Part shown: in pieces, positions 9,803-17,761 of the stretch
How the letters are laid out: the number at the start of each line of letters is the position of its first letter
How positions within the stretch are numbered: position 1 is the stretch's first letter
Source: Paracoccaceae bacterium
GTDB taxonomy: Bacteria; Pseudomonadota; Alphaproteobacteria; Rhodobacterales; Rhodobacteraceae
Direction: 5' to 3'
Assembly: GCA_020846995.1 (NCBI GenBank)
Contig: JADLCV010000268.1
Location: forward strand, 1 to 35,901
Length of the DNA stretch: 35,901 nucleotides
Program-made: the position numbers and the translations under genes
Notes under the pieces: generated by a model
Told to the model about the DNA's origin: nothing
The model's input: only the letters and a program-made list of their open reading frames with translations
Databases searched by the model: none

Positions 9803-10010
9803 TGGCCGGGCGAAGCCCCGCCTGCGCCCGGTTCCGTGCCCTCCGCCCCCGGGGGGGGCGCCCCGCGCCGGTCCCGCCCCCCGGCCCCGGCGGGGCGCGC
9901 CGGGCGCCCGCCGCCGGCCGCGGCGGCGGAGGCGGACCGGGGCCCGCGCGGCCGCGCCCGGGCCGGGCGCCCCTCCGGCCCCCGACTCGGGGTCCCGCCC
10001 CGCCGTCCGG

Positions 10011-10997
10011 TCAGACCGCCCGCGGGGCCGGCGTCCGTCCCGCGAGGACCTCGGCGAACCAGTCGCTGTCGATGTTGCCGCCGCCGAGGATGAGGCCGAC
10101 GCGCGCCCCGGCCATGCGCTCGCGCTCGGCCATGAGGGCGGCAAGGGGGGCGGCCCCGGCGCCCTCGGCGGCGTTGTGGGTGTCGGCGAAGTAGACCCGG
10201 ATGGCCTCGGCCACGGCATCGTCCCCGACGGCGACGACACGCTCGGCCCCCTCGCCGTAGATCGCCAGCGCCTCGGGCACCGGCACCCGGACGGCGATGC
10301 CGTCGGCGAAGGTGCGCGCGGCCGCCGTCGCCACCGGCCGCCCGGCCGCGACCGAGAGGCGCGCGGTCGGCGCCCCCGCGCTGACCACGCCGACGACGCG
10401 GGTGGCAAGCCCGAGCGCGTCGCGGGCCGCGATCACGCCGCAGATGCCCGAGCCGCAGCCGATCGGGACATAGACGGTGTCAAGCCCGGGAACGGCGCGC
10501 AGGAACTCCCAGGCGCAGGTCGCGACCCCGCGCACGAGTTCGCGGTGGAAGGGCGGCACGACGTGGAGGCCGCGGGCGGCGGCGATGCGGTGGCACTCCT
10601 CGCGGGCCTCGTCGAAGTCGGCGCCGAACTCGACGACCTCGGCCCCGAAGGCGCGCATGGCCGCGTTCTTCTCGTGGCTGTTGCCGTGGGGGACGGTGAC
10701 CACCGCCTCGAGCCCCGCCGCCCGCGCCGCCCGCGCCTGGGCCTGGCCGTGGTTGCCGCGGGTCGCGGTGACGATGCCGCGGACCCCGGGCTCGGTGCGG
10801 CGAAGCCAGTCGATGTAGGTGATGGCGCCGCGGGCCTTGAAGGCGCCGGTCGGCCCGTGGTTCTCGTGCTTGACCCAGACCTCGCAGCCGAGCCGGCGGG
10901 CGAGCGTCGGCCAGGCGTGCTGGGCGGTCGGCGCCATGCCGCGGTGGACGCGGTCGGCGGCGGCGGCAAGCTCGTCGGCGGTGAAGAGAAGGGGCAT
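10011..10997 (-). CDS. Threonine dehydratase-like PLP enzyme (fold type II)
   Basis: 328 residues, without a C-terminal ACT regulatory domain, so closer to catabolic or serine/threonine dehydratases than to biosynthetic IlvA. The PLP lysine lies in HENHGPTGAFKARGA (about residues 44-58), followed by TATRGNHGQAQARAA (the Asn of the PLP ring-binding loop) and a glycine-rich phosphate loop VPIGCGSGICG; GLILGGGNIDSDWF near the end is also typical. The likely reaction is deamination of a beta-hydroxy amino acid to a 2-oxoacid. ATG 10997 follows AAGGAGGACCGC, the last of eight tandem copies of such a unit. The iron-permease gene ends 159 bases upstream on the same strand. Confidence 0.88.
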   Translation of the reverse strand: MPLLFTADELAAAADRVHRGMAPTAQHAWPTLARRLGCEVWVKHENHGPTGAFKARGAITYIDWLRRTEPGVRGIVTATRGNHGQAQARAARAAGLEAVVTVPHGNSHEKNAAMRAFGAEVVEFGADFDEAREECHRIAAARGLHVVPPFHRELVRGVATCAWEFLRAVPGLDTVYVPIGCGSGICGVIAARDALGLATRVVGVVSAGAPTARLSVAAGRPVATAAARTFADGIAVRVPVPEALAIYGEGAERVVAVGDDAVAEAIRVYFADTHNAAEGAGAAPLAALMAERERMAGARVGLILGGGNIDSDWFAEVLAGRTPAPRAV

Positions 10998-11093
10998 GCG
11001 GTCCTCCTTGCGGCCTTCCGTGCGGTCTTCCGTGCGGTCTTCCGTGCGGTCCCCCGTGCGGTCCTCCTTGCGGTCCTCCTTGCGGTCCTCCGC
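10998..11093 (-). repeat. Eight-copy 12-bp tandem repeat carrying Shine-Dalgarno motifs
   Basis: Eight units of 12 bases lie directly against the dehydratase start. On the coding (minus) strand the commonest form is AAGGAGGACCGC (11070-11081, 11058-11069, 10998-11009), with variants ACGGAAGACCGC, ACGGAAGGCCGC, ACGGGGGACCGC and GCGGAGGACCGC. The first three units contain perfect AGGAGG. The last unit is the ribosome site of the gene. The array is in frame with the gene (a KEDR/TEDR-like readthrough) but no ATG or GTG lies between it and the upstream in-frame TGA at 11157-11159, so it is most likely untranslated leader. Confidence 0.9.
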
Positions 11094-11156
11094 GCCGGGG
11101 CGCGCGCGAGGGGTCGCGAGAGGCCGCGAGGGGTGTCGCCCCCGGCCGCGCCGGGG

Positions 11157-12872
11157 TCAACCCCCGGCGGGCGGGTGGCGCGGCCGCGCCGCCCCGGCGT
11201 TCATCGCCCGGCTGAGGAGGATGACCGGGACGATGCCGGTCGCGACGATGACGAGGGCGGCCGTCGAGGCCTCGGCGACGCGGGCGTCGGCCGCGAGCCG
11301 GAAGACGCGGACGGCGAGGGTGTCGAAGTTGAACGGCCGCACGATCAGGGTCGCCGGCAGTTCCTTCATCACGTCGGCGAAGACGAAGATCGCCGCGGCG
11401 ACGAGCGAGGGCCGCAGGAGCGGCAGGTGGACGCGGGCGAGGGTCGCCGCGGGGCCGCTGCCGAGGCTGCGGGCGGCCTCGTCGAAGGAGGGCGGAATGC
11501 GGGCGAGCCCGGCCTCGAGCGAGGAGAGGGCGATGGCGAGGAAGCGCACGGTGTAGGCGAACAGGAGGGCGGCGATGGTGCCGGTCAGGATCAGCCCCGG
11601 CGCCACCCCGACCGTCGCCGCGAGGAGGGCGTTGAGCGTCCGGTCGGCCCAGGCGAGCGGCGCGAGCACGCCGACGGCGATCACCGCCCCGGGGATCGCG
11701 TAGCCGAAGCCCGCGGCCTGGATCGCCGCCTGCACCGCCCGCCCCCCGTCGAGCCGGCGGGCGTAGGCGAGAAAGAGGCCGAGGGCGAGGATCAGGGCCG
11801 CCGCCGTCGCCGCCAGCACGAGGCTGTTGCGCGCGAAGGCGAGGAAGCGCGGGCCCCACATCGAATCGCCGACCGCGAAGTGGTGGCGGAGAAGCTCGGC
11901 AAGCGGCAGGAGAAAGCCGAAGGCGACCGGGAGCAGGCAGGCGAGGATCGCCGCCGCCGCCGCCAGCGGCCTCAGGCGCCGGCGCGGGATCACCGCCGCC
12001 CGCCCGCCGGGATCGGTCGCGTAGCGCCGGCCGGCCCGGGCCGCCCGCTCGAGGACGAGGACGAAGGCGACGAAGCCGAGGAGGAGGGCGGCGAGCTGGG
12101 CTGCCGCCACCGGCGCCCCGGCCGCGAACCAGGTGCGGAAGAGGCCGTAGGTGAGCGTCGGCACCCCGAGGTGGTAGACGGCGCCGTAGTCGGCGAGCGT
12201 CTCCATGGCGACGAAGCCCGCCCCGGCGGCGATCGCCGGCCGGGCGAGCGGCAGGGCAACGCGCAGGAAGGCCGCACGGGGACCGATGCCGAGGCTGCGG
12301 GCGGCCTCCATGAGGTGGCGCGACTGGCGCAGGAAGGCGGTGCGGGCGAGGAGATAGACGTAAGGGTAGAGGACGAGGGCGAGGAGGACGGCCGCCCCCG
12401 GCAGCGAGGCGACGGCGGGAAAGCGGTAGTCGTCGCGCCCCCAGCCGGTCGCCGCCCGCAGGGCCGTCTGGACCGGACCGGCGTAGCCGAGGAGATCGAA
12501 GTAGACGATGGCGATGACATAGCCCGGGACGGTCATGGGCAGGATCAGCGCCCATTCGAGCGTCCGCCGGAAGGGGAAGTCGCAGGCCGCGACCAGCCAG
12601 CCCGCGCCCACCCCCATCGCCACCGCGAGCGTGACCGTCCCGAGCGCGAGCCCGAGGCTGTTGGCGACATAGACCGGCAGGACCGTGGCGGCGAGATGGG
12701 CCCAGGCCCCGCCCGAGGGCAGGGCGAGGCGGGCGAGGACGGCCGCCACGGGCATCAGGATGAGGGCCGCGATCGCGACCGCGCCGAGCCCCCAGACCGC
12801 TCCCGGCCGGCCCGAGCGCCCGCGGGGCGGGCGCGGGGCCCCCGCCTCGGGAATGACCCGGACCTCGCTCAC
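11157..12872 (-). CDS. FbpB/HitB-type iron(III) ABC transporter permease
   Basis: 571 residues, the usual size for FbpB-like proteins, which carry two fused permease domains. After a short cytoplasmic start (MSEVRVIPEAGAPRPP) come about twelve hydrophobic segments. Each half has a binding-protein-dependent transport loop: MEAARSLGIGPRAAFLRVALPLARPAI in the first and DEAARSLGSGPAATLARVHLPLLRPSL in the second, which contact the ATPase. GTG 12872 is chosen because family similarity starts there, GGGAGGGG precedes it, and it overlaps the stop of a small upstream frame (GTGA). The FbpA-type binding protein is encoded divergently at 13650. No matching ATPase gene is in the window. Confidence 0.9.
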   Translation of the reverse strand: MSEVRVIPEAGAPRPPRGRSGRPGAVWGLGAVAIAALILMPVAAVLARLALPSGGAWAHLAATVLPVYVANSLGLALGTVTLAVAMGVGAGWLVAACDFPFRRTLEWALILPMTVPGYVIAIVYFDLLGYAGPVQTALRAATGWGRDDYRFPAVASLPGAAVLLALVLYPYVYLLARTAFLRQSRHLMEAARSLGIGPRAAFLRVALPLARPAIAAGAGFVAMETLADYGAVYHLGVPTLTYGLFRTWFAAGAPVAAAQLAALLLGFVAFVLVLERAARAGRRYATDPGGRAAVIPRRRLRPLAAAAAILACLLPVAFGFLLPLAELLRHHFAVGDSMWGPRFLAFARNSLVLAATAAALILALGLFLAYARRLDGGRAVQAAIQAAGFGYAIPGAVIAVGVLAPLAWADRTLNALLAATVGVAPGLILTGTIAALLFAYTVRFLAIALSSLEAGLARIPPSFDEAARSLGSGPAATLARVHLPLLRPSLVAAAIFVFADVMKELPATLIVRPFNFDTLAVRVFRLAADARVAEASTAALVIVATGIVPVILLSRAMNAGAARPRHPPAGG

Positions 12873-12997
12873 GGCCCCCGCCCCTCCCCCAGGGGGCGCC
12901 CGCGGGCGTCCCCGGCCGGCCCGGGGCCCGCCCCGCGCGGGCCGGCGCGCGACCTGTCCCCGGCCGGGGCCGCGGCCGTGAGCCCGATCGCGGTCAT
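12869..12997 (-). CDS. Possible 42-residue leader ORF overlapping the permease start
   Basis: ATG at 12997, stop TGA at 12871-12869 overlapping the permease GTG. The first codons (MTAIGLTA) resemble the permease start (MSEVRVIP) at DNA level, and the DNA downstream belongs to a 128-bp spaced duplication. The middle (RSRAGPRGAGPGPAGDARGRP) is low in complexity. It may be only a relic of a duplicated start region, or a short peptide translationally coupled to the permease. No function is claimed. Confidence 0.25.
   Translation of the reverse strand: MTAIGLTAAAPAGDRSRAGPRGAGPGPAGDARGRPLGEGRGP
12896..12951. repeat. 56-bp perfect direct repeat, copy 1
   Basis: Begins GCGCCCGCGGGCGTCCCC and ends CCGGCGCGCG. 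Identical to 13024-13079, 128 bases away. It lies 24 bases upstream of the permease start. Confidence 0.9.
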
Positions 12998-13023
12998 GGC
13001 CGCCCCCGCTCCCTGCCGGGGCC

Positions 13024-13079
13024 GCGCCCGCGGGCGTCCCCGGCCGGCCCGGGGCCCGCCCCGCGCGGGCCGGCGCGCG
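13024..13079. repeat. 56-bp perfect direct repeat, copy 2
   Basis: Identical to 12896-12951. Weaker similarity extends left into the start region at 12973-13023, which parallels 12845-12895. A more decayed related stretch lies at about 13160-13195 (compare 12849-12885). Confidence 0.9.
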
Positions 13080-13486
13080 GCCTCGGCGGCAAGGCAGGGA
13101 TGGCGGCCCTCCGGGCCGGCCCCGCGCATGCGCCCGACCCGCCCGCGGCCGGGGCCGCGGGGATGGCCCCGGCCTCGCTCGGGGCCCCCGCCCGGCCGCG
13201 CCGTCCGCGCCACCGGCGGCGGGCCCGGGCGTGGGCGTGGGCGGCGGGCCTGCCGCCTGCGCGTCCCTGCCCGGCACGGACTCCCTCCGGCCGAGGCCTC
13301 CCCTCCGCCCCGGGGTCCGCGCCCCCCCGGCGCGCGCCCCGCGGTGGCGCCTTGCGGCGCGGGCCGGCGGCGTGCCGCCGCCGCCCGGGGGGCGGGAGGG
13401 GCCCGGGCCGGCACCGGGGCGGGGAGGGGGGCGGGCGGGGTGGCCAGGGCAGCGGAGGGTGCCCTAGCCGAACCGAAGGCGCCAGT

Positions 13487-13513
13487 CCAGATTGCCTGAC
13501 GCATCTGGTCAGG
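13487..13513 (+). promoter_or_regulatory. Interleaved inverted repeats upstream of fbpA, probable operator
   Basis: Pair one is CCAGAT (13487-13492) with ATCTGG (13503-13508). Pair two is CCTGAC (13495-13500) with GTCAGG (13508-13513). They interlock and share one base. The site sits in an AT-richer island about 140 bases before fbpA. An iron-responsive repressor is plausible from the gene context, but no named box fits well. Confidence 0.45.
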
Positions 13514-13649
13514 AATTGACGGCCCGTGTAGGAGGGTCGGCGCGGCCGGCCGCGAGGCCGCCGCCCGCATCGACCGCCGACCCAGCCGCCCGCGCCCCGC
13601 CCCGGGGCCGGCAGCGAGGCAGGCCCCGAACCCTTGCAGGAGACCCCAC

Positions 13650-14660
13650 ATGCGCATGACAGCGCCGGCGACCGTCCTTGCCCTCCTTGTCGCGGCCCCG
13701 GCCGCGGCGGACGAGCTCAACCTCTACACCTCGCGCCACTACGACACCGACCTTGCCCTCTACGACGCCTTCACCGCCCGAACCGGGATCACGATCAACC
13801 TCATCGAGGGCGAGGCCGACGAACTCATCGAGCGCATCCGCTCCGAGGGCGCAAGCAGCCCCGCCGACCTCTTCGTCACCGTCGACGGCGGGCGGCTCTA
13901 CCGGGCGGTCGAGGCGGGCATCCTCGCCCCCGTCGAGAGCCCCGTCCTCGAGGCCCGCGTGCCGGCCAAGTACCAGCATCCCGGAAACCTCTGGTTCGGG
14001 CTGACGACGCGGGCGCGGGTCATCTACTACGACAAGGCGCGCGGCCTGCCCGAGGGGCTCGACGACTACGAGGACCTTGCCGATCCGCGCTGGAAGGGCG
14101 AGATCTGCATCCGCTCGTCCTCGAGCATCTACAACATCTCGCTGATGGCCGAACTGATCGAGGTCATGGGCGAGGCGGCGGCCGAGGACTGGGCCCGCGG
14201 GTTGGCCGCGAACCTCGCCCGCCCGCCCCAGGGCGGCGACACCGACCAGATCAAGGCGGTGGCGGCGGGCGAATGCCGGATCGCGGTCGCCAACACCTAC
14301 TACTGGGGCCGGCTCGCGGCCTCGTCCGAGGCCGCCGACCGGGCCGTGGCCGGGAAGGTCGGGATCATCTTCCCCAACCAGGACGACCGCGGCACCCATG
14401 TCAACCTCTCGGGCGCGGGCGTCGTCGCCACCGCCCCCCACCGCGAGGCGGCCATCGCCTTCCTCGAGTTCCTGACCTCCGAGGAGGCCCAGCGCGTCTT
14501 TGCCGACAGCAACAACGAGTATCCGGTGGTTCCGGGGATCGTGCCCTCGGGGCCGATCGGCGCCTACCTCGACTTCAGGGCGAGCGACGTCAACGCCTCG
14601 GTCTACGGCACCAACGCCGCCCGCGCGGTCCAGGTCTACGACCGCGCCGGGATGCCCTGA
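13650..14660 (+). CDS. FbpA-type periplasmic iron(III)-binding protein
   Basis: 336 residues. Signal peptide MRMTAPATVLALLVAAPAAADE, then the mature start LNLYTSRHYDTD, typical of ferric-binding proteins. The paired tyrosines that bind Fe(III) are in NTYYWGRL (Tyr217, Tyr218). Other family segments: ADLFVTVDGGRLYRA, WFGLTTRARVIYYD, GTHVNLSGAGVVATAPHREAAIAFLEFLTSEEAQ and NEYPVVPG. AGGAG at 13638-13642 is seven bases before ATG 13650. No lipobox. It should deliver iron to the permease encoded divergently at 11157-12872. Ends convergently with hemE, an iron-linked pathway gene. Confidence 0.95.
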   Translation: MRMTAPATVLALLVAAPAAADELNLYTSRHYDTDLALYDAFTARTGITINLIEGEADELIERIRSEGASSPADLFVTVDGGRLYRAVEAGILAPVESPVLEARVPAKYQHPGNLWFGLTTRARVIYYDKARGLPEGLDDYEDLADPRWKGEICIRSSSSIYNISLMAELIEVMGEAAAEDWARGLAANLARPPQGGDTDQIKAVAAGECRIAVANTYYWGRLAASSEAADRAVAGKVGIIFPNQDDRGTHVNLSGAGVVATAPHREAAIAFLEFLTSEEAQRVFADSNNEYPVVPGIVPSGPIGAYLDFRASDVNASVYGTNAARAVQVYDRAGMP

Positions 14661-14668
14661 GGAGACCC

Positions 14669-14702
14669 GCCGGCCCCGGCCGTCCGCGCGGCCGGGGCCG
14701 GC
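14669..14702. terminator. 14-bp stem hairpin between fbpA and hemE, bidirectional terminator
   Basis: GCCGGCCCCGGCCG (14669-14682), loop TCCGCG, then the exact complement (14689-14702). It sits in the 81-base gap between two convergent stops, nine bases after the fbpA stop. It has no T-run, but the stem is very stable from either strand. Confidence 0.6.
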
Positions 14703-14741
14703 CGCACGCGCGGCCGCCCCCCCGCCCGGCCGCGCCCCGCG

Positions 14742-15776
14742 TCAGCCGCCGCGGACGAGCGCCACGAGTTCGGCCACATGCTCGGGCCGGGCCTCGGGCG
14801 TGAGGCCGTGGCCGAGGTTGAAGACGTGGGGGCCGCCGGCGAAGGCCGCGAGGATCGCCCGCGTCGCCAGCTCGAGCGGGGCGCCGCCGGCGACGAGGAG
14901 GGCGGGATCGAGGTTGCCCTGGACGCAGCCGTCGGTCTGGACATGGGCCGCCGCCCAGAGGGGATCGACCCCCTGGTCGAGCGAGATGCAGTCGGCGCCG
15001 GTCGTGCGGGAAAAGCCGGCGTGCCGCGGCCCGGCCCCGCGGGGAAAGGCGATCACCGGCAGGCCGGGGAAGCGGGCCTTGAGGGCGGCGACGATCGCCC
15101 GCACCGGCGCCACCGCGTAGCGGTCGAAATCGGCGCCCGCGAGCGATCCGGCCCAGGAATCGAACAGCATGACGACCTCGGCCCCGGCCCCGGCCTGGGC
15201 CGCGAGGTATTCGACCGTGGCCTCGGCGAGGCGCTCGATGAGGCGGTCGAGGAGCGCCGGCTCGGCCCGCTTCAGCGCGTGGGCGGGGCCCTGGCCGGGG
15301 GTGCCGCGGCCGGCGATCATGTAGGTCGCGACCGTCCACGGCGCCCCGGCAAAGCCGATCAGCGCCACGCCGGGGGGAAGGTCGCGGGCGACCCGGCCGA
15401 CGGTGGCATAGACGGGGGCGAGGGTGTCGTGGATGTCGGCCGCCGGCCGCAGGCGGGCGATGTCGGCCGCGGTCGCGACCGGCGAAAGCCGCGGGCCCTC
15501 GCCCTCGGCGAACCACAGCCGCGCCCCGAGCGCCTGGGCGACGAGCAGGATGTCGGCGAAGAGGATCGCCCCGTCGAGGCCGAAGCGGCGCACCGGCTGC
15601 ATCGTCACCTCGGCCGCGAGGTCGGGGGTGTAGCAGAGGGAGAGGAAGTCCCCCGCCCGCGCCCGCGTCGCGCGGTATTCGGGCAGGTAGCGGCCGGCCT
15701 GGCGCATCAGCCACACCGGCGGCACCCGCTGCACCTCGCCCGCGAGCGCCCGCAGGAGCCGCTTGCCCTCGCCCAT
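14742..15776 (-). CDS. hemE: Uroporphyrinogen decarboxylase
   Basis: 344 residues, standard length. Converts uroporphyrinogen III to coproporphyrinogen III in the cytoplasm. Family signatures: [21 protein letters not shown] near residues 19-39 with the substrate-binding arginines, [15 protein letters not shown] with the key Asp, [24 protein letters not shown], and the C-terminal [16 protein letters not shown] with its His. GGAGGGGACG precedes ATG 15776; the long upstream extension of this frame lacks similarity. Divergent from hemC, 189 bases apart. Confidence 0.98.
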   Translation of the reverse strand: MGEGKRLLRALAGEVQRVPPVWLMRQAGRYLPEYRATRARAGDFLSLCYTPDLAAEVTMQPVRRFGLDGAILFADILLVAQALGARLWFAEGEGPRLSPVATAADIARLRPAADIHDTLAPVYATVGRVARDLPPGVALIGFAGAPWTVATYMIAGRGTPGQGPAHALKRAEPALLDRLIERLAEATVEYLAAQAGAGAEVVMLFDSWAGSLAGADFDRYAVAPVRAIVAALKARFPGLPVIAFPRGAGPRHAGFSRTTGADCISLDQGVDPLWAAAHVQTDGCVQGNLDPALLVAGGAPLELATRAILAAFAGGPHVFNLGHGLTPEARPEHVAELVALVRGG

Positions 15777-15806
15777 CGTCCCCTCCGCCCCGCCGCCGCG
15801 GCCCCT

Positions 15807-15835
15807 GCTTGCCGGCGCCCGCGGCGCGAAGTCAA
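15807..15835 (-). promoter_or_regulatory. Possible hemE promoter
   Basis: Minus-strand TTGACT (15835-15830) is a good -35. The -10 place 17 bases on reads GCAAGC, which is poor. Position (about 30 bases before the start codon) is suitable. Confidence 0.35.
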
Positions 15836-15965
15836 GCCGGCCCGGCCGGACCACCCCCGCCCGCCCGCCGTCCGCCCACCGCCCGCCCGTCCTCCGGCCG
15901 GCCGGGTGGCGCGCGCGCCCCGGGGGCGGTTCCATCTTCGCCGCTTTCGCTCTAAGCCCTTTCCC

Positions 15966-16913
15966 ATGTCGCCCGCCCTTCCCAGCCCCGCCACCCCCTT
16001 GCGCATCGGCACCCGCGGCTCGGCCCTGGCCCTCGCCCAGGCGCGCGAGGCGCGGGCGCGGCTGATGGCGGCCCTCGACCGGCCCGAGGCGGCCTTCGCG
16101 ATCATCCCCATCCGCACCACCGGCGACCGCGTCCAGGACCGGCCCCTGAGCGAGCTGGGCGGCAAGGGGCTTTTCACGCGCGAGATCGAGGCCGCGCTCT
16201 CCGCGGGCGCCATCGACATCGCCGTCCACTCGATGAAGGACATGCCGACCGAGCTGCCGCCGGGGCTGGCGCTCGACTGCCACCTGCCGCGCGAGGATGT
16301 CCGCGACGGCTTCGTCGCGCCGTCGGCGGAGGGGCCGGCTGCGCTCGCCCCGGGAAGCGTCGTCGGCACCTCGAGCCTGCGGCGGCGGGCGCAGGTCCTG
16401 AACCGCTTCCCCCGTCTCGGGGTCGTGGAGTTCCGCGGCAACGTCGAGACGCGGCTGAGGAAGCTTCGCGAGGGGGTCGCCCATGCCACCTTCCTCGCCA
16501 TGGCCGGGCTCAACCGGCTCGGCCTCGCCCATGTCGCCCGCCGCCCGCTCGAGCCCGAGGAGATGCTGCCGGCACTTGCCCAGGGCGCGATCGGGATCGA
16601 GCGGCGGGCGGCCGACGGCCGCGTGGCGGCCTTCCTCGAGGCGATCCACGACCCCGCGACCGGCGTCCGGCTGGCGGCCGAGCGGGCGCTGCTGGCGGGC
16701 CTCGACGGCTCCTGCCAGACGCCCTTCGCGGGGCTCGCGGTCCTCGCGGGCGGCACCGTCTGGCTCCGCGCCGAGGTCCTGCGGCCCGACGGCTCGGAGG
16801 CCGTGACCGCCGAGGGCCGGGCGCCAGCGGAGGATGCCGCGGCGCTTGGCCACGACCTCGCGCGGGGCCTGCGGGCGCGGCTGCCCGCGGACTTCTTCGC
16901 CCCGCCAGCCTGA
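15966..16913 (+). CDS. hemC: Hydroxymethylbilane synthase (porphobilinogen deaminase)
   Basis: 315 residues. Joins four porphobilinogens into hydroxymethylbilane. Visible: [16 protein letters not shown] near residue 12, [39 protein letters not shown] with the catalytic Asp region, [19 protein letters not shown], and DGSCQTPF with Cys250, which carries the dipyrromethane cofactor. The ATG at 15966 gives the family N-terminus, yet no Shine-Dalgarno motif lies before it (CTCTAAGCCCTTTCCC). The stop codon sits inside a short 14-bp tandem repeat. Confidence 0.98.
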   Translation: MSPALPSPATPLRIGTRGSALALAQAREARARLMAALDRPEAAFAIIPIRTTGDRVQDRPLSELGGKGLFTREIEAALSAGAIDIAVHSMKDMPTELPPGLALDCHLPREDVRDGFVAPSAEGPAALAPGSVVGTSSLRRRAQVLNRFPRLGVVEFRGNVETRLRKLREGVAHATFLAMAGLNRLGLAHVARRPLEPEEMLPALAQGAIGIERRAADGRVAAFLEAIHDPATGVRLAAERALLAGLDGSCQTPFAGLAVLAGGTVWLRAEVLRPDGSEAVTAEGRAPAEDAAALGHDLARGLRARLPADFFAPPA

Positions 16914-16944
16914 TCCCGCCGGCCTGATCCTGCCGGCCGGGTCG
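16903..16944 (+). repeat. Three degenerate 14-bp tandem units across the hemC stop
   Basis: CGCCAGCCTGATCC (16903-16916), CGCCGGCCTGATCC (16917-16930), TGCCGGCCGGGTCG (16931-16944). The first unit contains the hemC TGA, so a small tandem duplication spans the gene end. Confidence 0.7.
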
Positions 16945-16988
16945 CGCCGCCGGGAGGCGTCGCGAATCGTTGCCTGCAGCCCCGGTTT

Positions 16989-17013
16989 CTTGTATGCATG
17001 ATTTGAATACAAG
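16989..17013 (+). promoter_or_regulatory. Inverted repeat CTTGTAT-N11-ATACAAG, probable GntR operator
   Basis: Seven-base arms CTTGTAT (16989-16995) and ATACAAG (17007-17013) in an AT-rich patch 15 bases before the regulator's start codon. FadR-subfamily GntR proteins often bind GTAT/ATAC-type half-sites, so autoregulation of the whole operon is likely. The patch probably also holds the -10 element. Confidence 0.55.
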
Positions 17014-17028
17014 GGATCGGGGGGGGCC

Positions 17029-17739
17029 TTGGCCATTGCCGCGAGCATCAGCAGCCGCGTCATCGACGCCGTGCTCGGCCAGCGGCTCGCGCCCGACGCG
17101 CGGCTCGGCGAGCAGCAGCTGGCCGCACTTTTCGGCTGCAGCCGCACCGTTGTCCGCGAGGCCATGATCGACCTCGCCGGCCGCGGCATCGTCACCGTCA
17201 GCCCGCGCCGCGGCTGGTATCTGACCGCGGTCACGGACGTTTTCGCGCGCGAGCTCTACGACGCCCGCCTCATCATCGAGACCGGGCTCCTGCGCCAGCT
17301 CGGCGCCCGCGGCGGGCGGCTCGACGGGGCCGAGATCGCCCGTCTCCGCGCCCATCTCGACGCCCAGCACACGGCCGTGCAGGGGGCCGATGTCGGCCGC
17401 CGCAGCCATCTTCTCGGCGACTTCCACGTCTGCCTCGCCCGGTGCCTCGGCAACGGCGTGCTCGCCGGCAAGCTCCGCGACCTTACCGTGCTGACGACGC
17501 TCTACACCATGCGCCACCAGACCCCGGGCGACGCCCGCCGCTCCTACGAGGAGCATGTCGGCGTCGTCGAGGCGCTCGCCGCGGGCGATGCCCGCGAGGC
17601 CGAGGCGCGGATGGCCCGCCACCTCGGCACCTGGGAGCTGAAGACGACCCACGCCCGCGGGCCCGACCCGCTCGAGGGCCTGAGGCGGGCGCTCGCCCCG
17701 CCGGCGGGCCTGCCGCGCGACCACGCCACGACGCCCTGA
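17029..17739 (+). CDS. GntR-family regulator, FadR/FCD subfamily
   Basis: 236 residues. N-terminal winged helix with [40 protein letters not shown] (about residues 26-64), then an all-helical FCD effector domain with [15 protein letters not shown] and conserved Asp/His metal-type positions ([40 protein letters not shown]). The start is TTG 17029: an in-frame stop at 16999 and no ATG or GTG after it leave no better choice, though the ribosome site (G-run) is weak. First gene of an eleven-gene operon and probably its ligand-responsive repressor. The ligand is unknown, perhaps the imported compound or a CoA product. Confidence 0.9.
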   Translation: MAIAASISSRVIDAVLGQRLAPDARLGEQQLAALFGCSRTVVREAMIDLAGRGIVTVSPRRGWYLTAVTDVFARELYDARLIIETGLLRQLGARGGRLDGAEIARLRAHLDAQHTAVQGADVGRRSHLLGDFHVCLARCLGNGVLAGKLRDLTVLTTLYTMRHQTPGDARRSYEEHVGVVEALAAGDAREAEARMARHLGTWELKTTHARGPDPLEGLRRALAPPAGLPRDHATTP

Positions 17740-17761
17740 GCCGCAGGAGAGGGAAGGCCCG

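Larger units (their letters stand above)
9684..10010. other. Intergenic region between the PPC-like gene and the dehydratase gene
   Basis: 327 bases. It contains the promoter at 9751-9779, a strong hairpin at 9784-9802 (GACGGGGC, loop CTT, GCCCCGTC) and another at 9909-9928 (CGCCGCC / GGCGGCG). Either could end the dehydratase transcript, which comes from the right. The remainder is extremely GC-rich with no coding signal. Confidence 0.4.
12873..13649. other. 777-bp divergent region between the iron permease and fbpA
   Basis: Mostly extreme GC with the 56-bp repeats and the possible leader ORF at its left end. From about 13460 to 13525 the composition relaxes and holds interleaved inverted repeats (13487-13513), the likely control region for fbpA. 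Open frames across the middle are repetitive in Pro, Arg, Gly and Ala and show no family motif; I do not call them genes. Confidence 0.4.

Noticed and set aside
10998..11093. The 12-bp array as part of a CRISPR or as translated N-terminal repeats
   Set aside because: Units are contiguous without spacers, so it is no CRISPR; no start codon lies between the array and the upstream in-frame stop, so translation is unlikely.
9432..13499. 1355-codon open frame on the plus strand
   Set aside because: It crosses four minus-strand features with recognised domains and consists of Arg/Pro/Gly/Glu-rich shadow sequence without any motif.
16994..17167. ATG at 16994 as start of the GntR gene
   Set aside because: It is in another frame; the true regulator frame has a stop at 16999 and only TTG 17029 after it.
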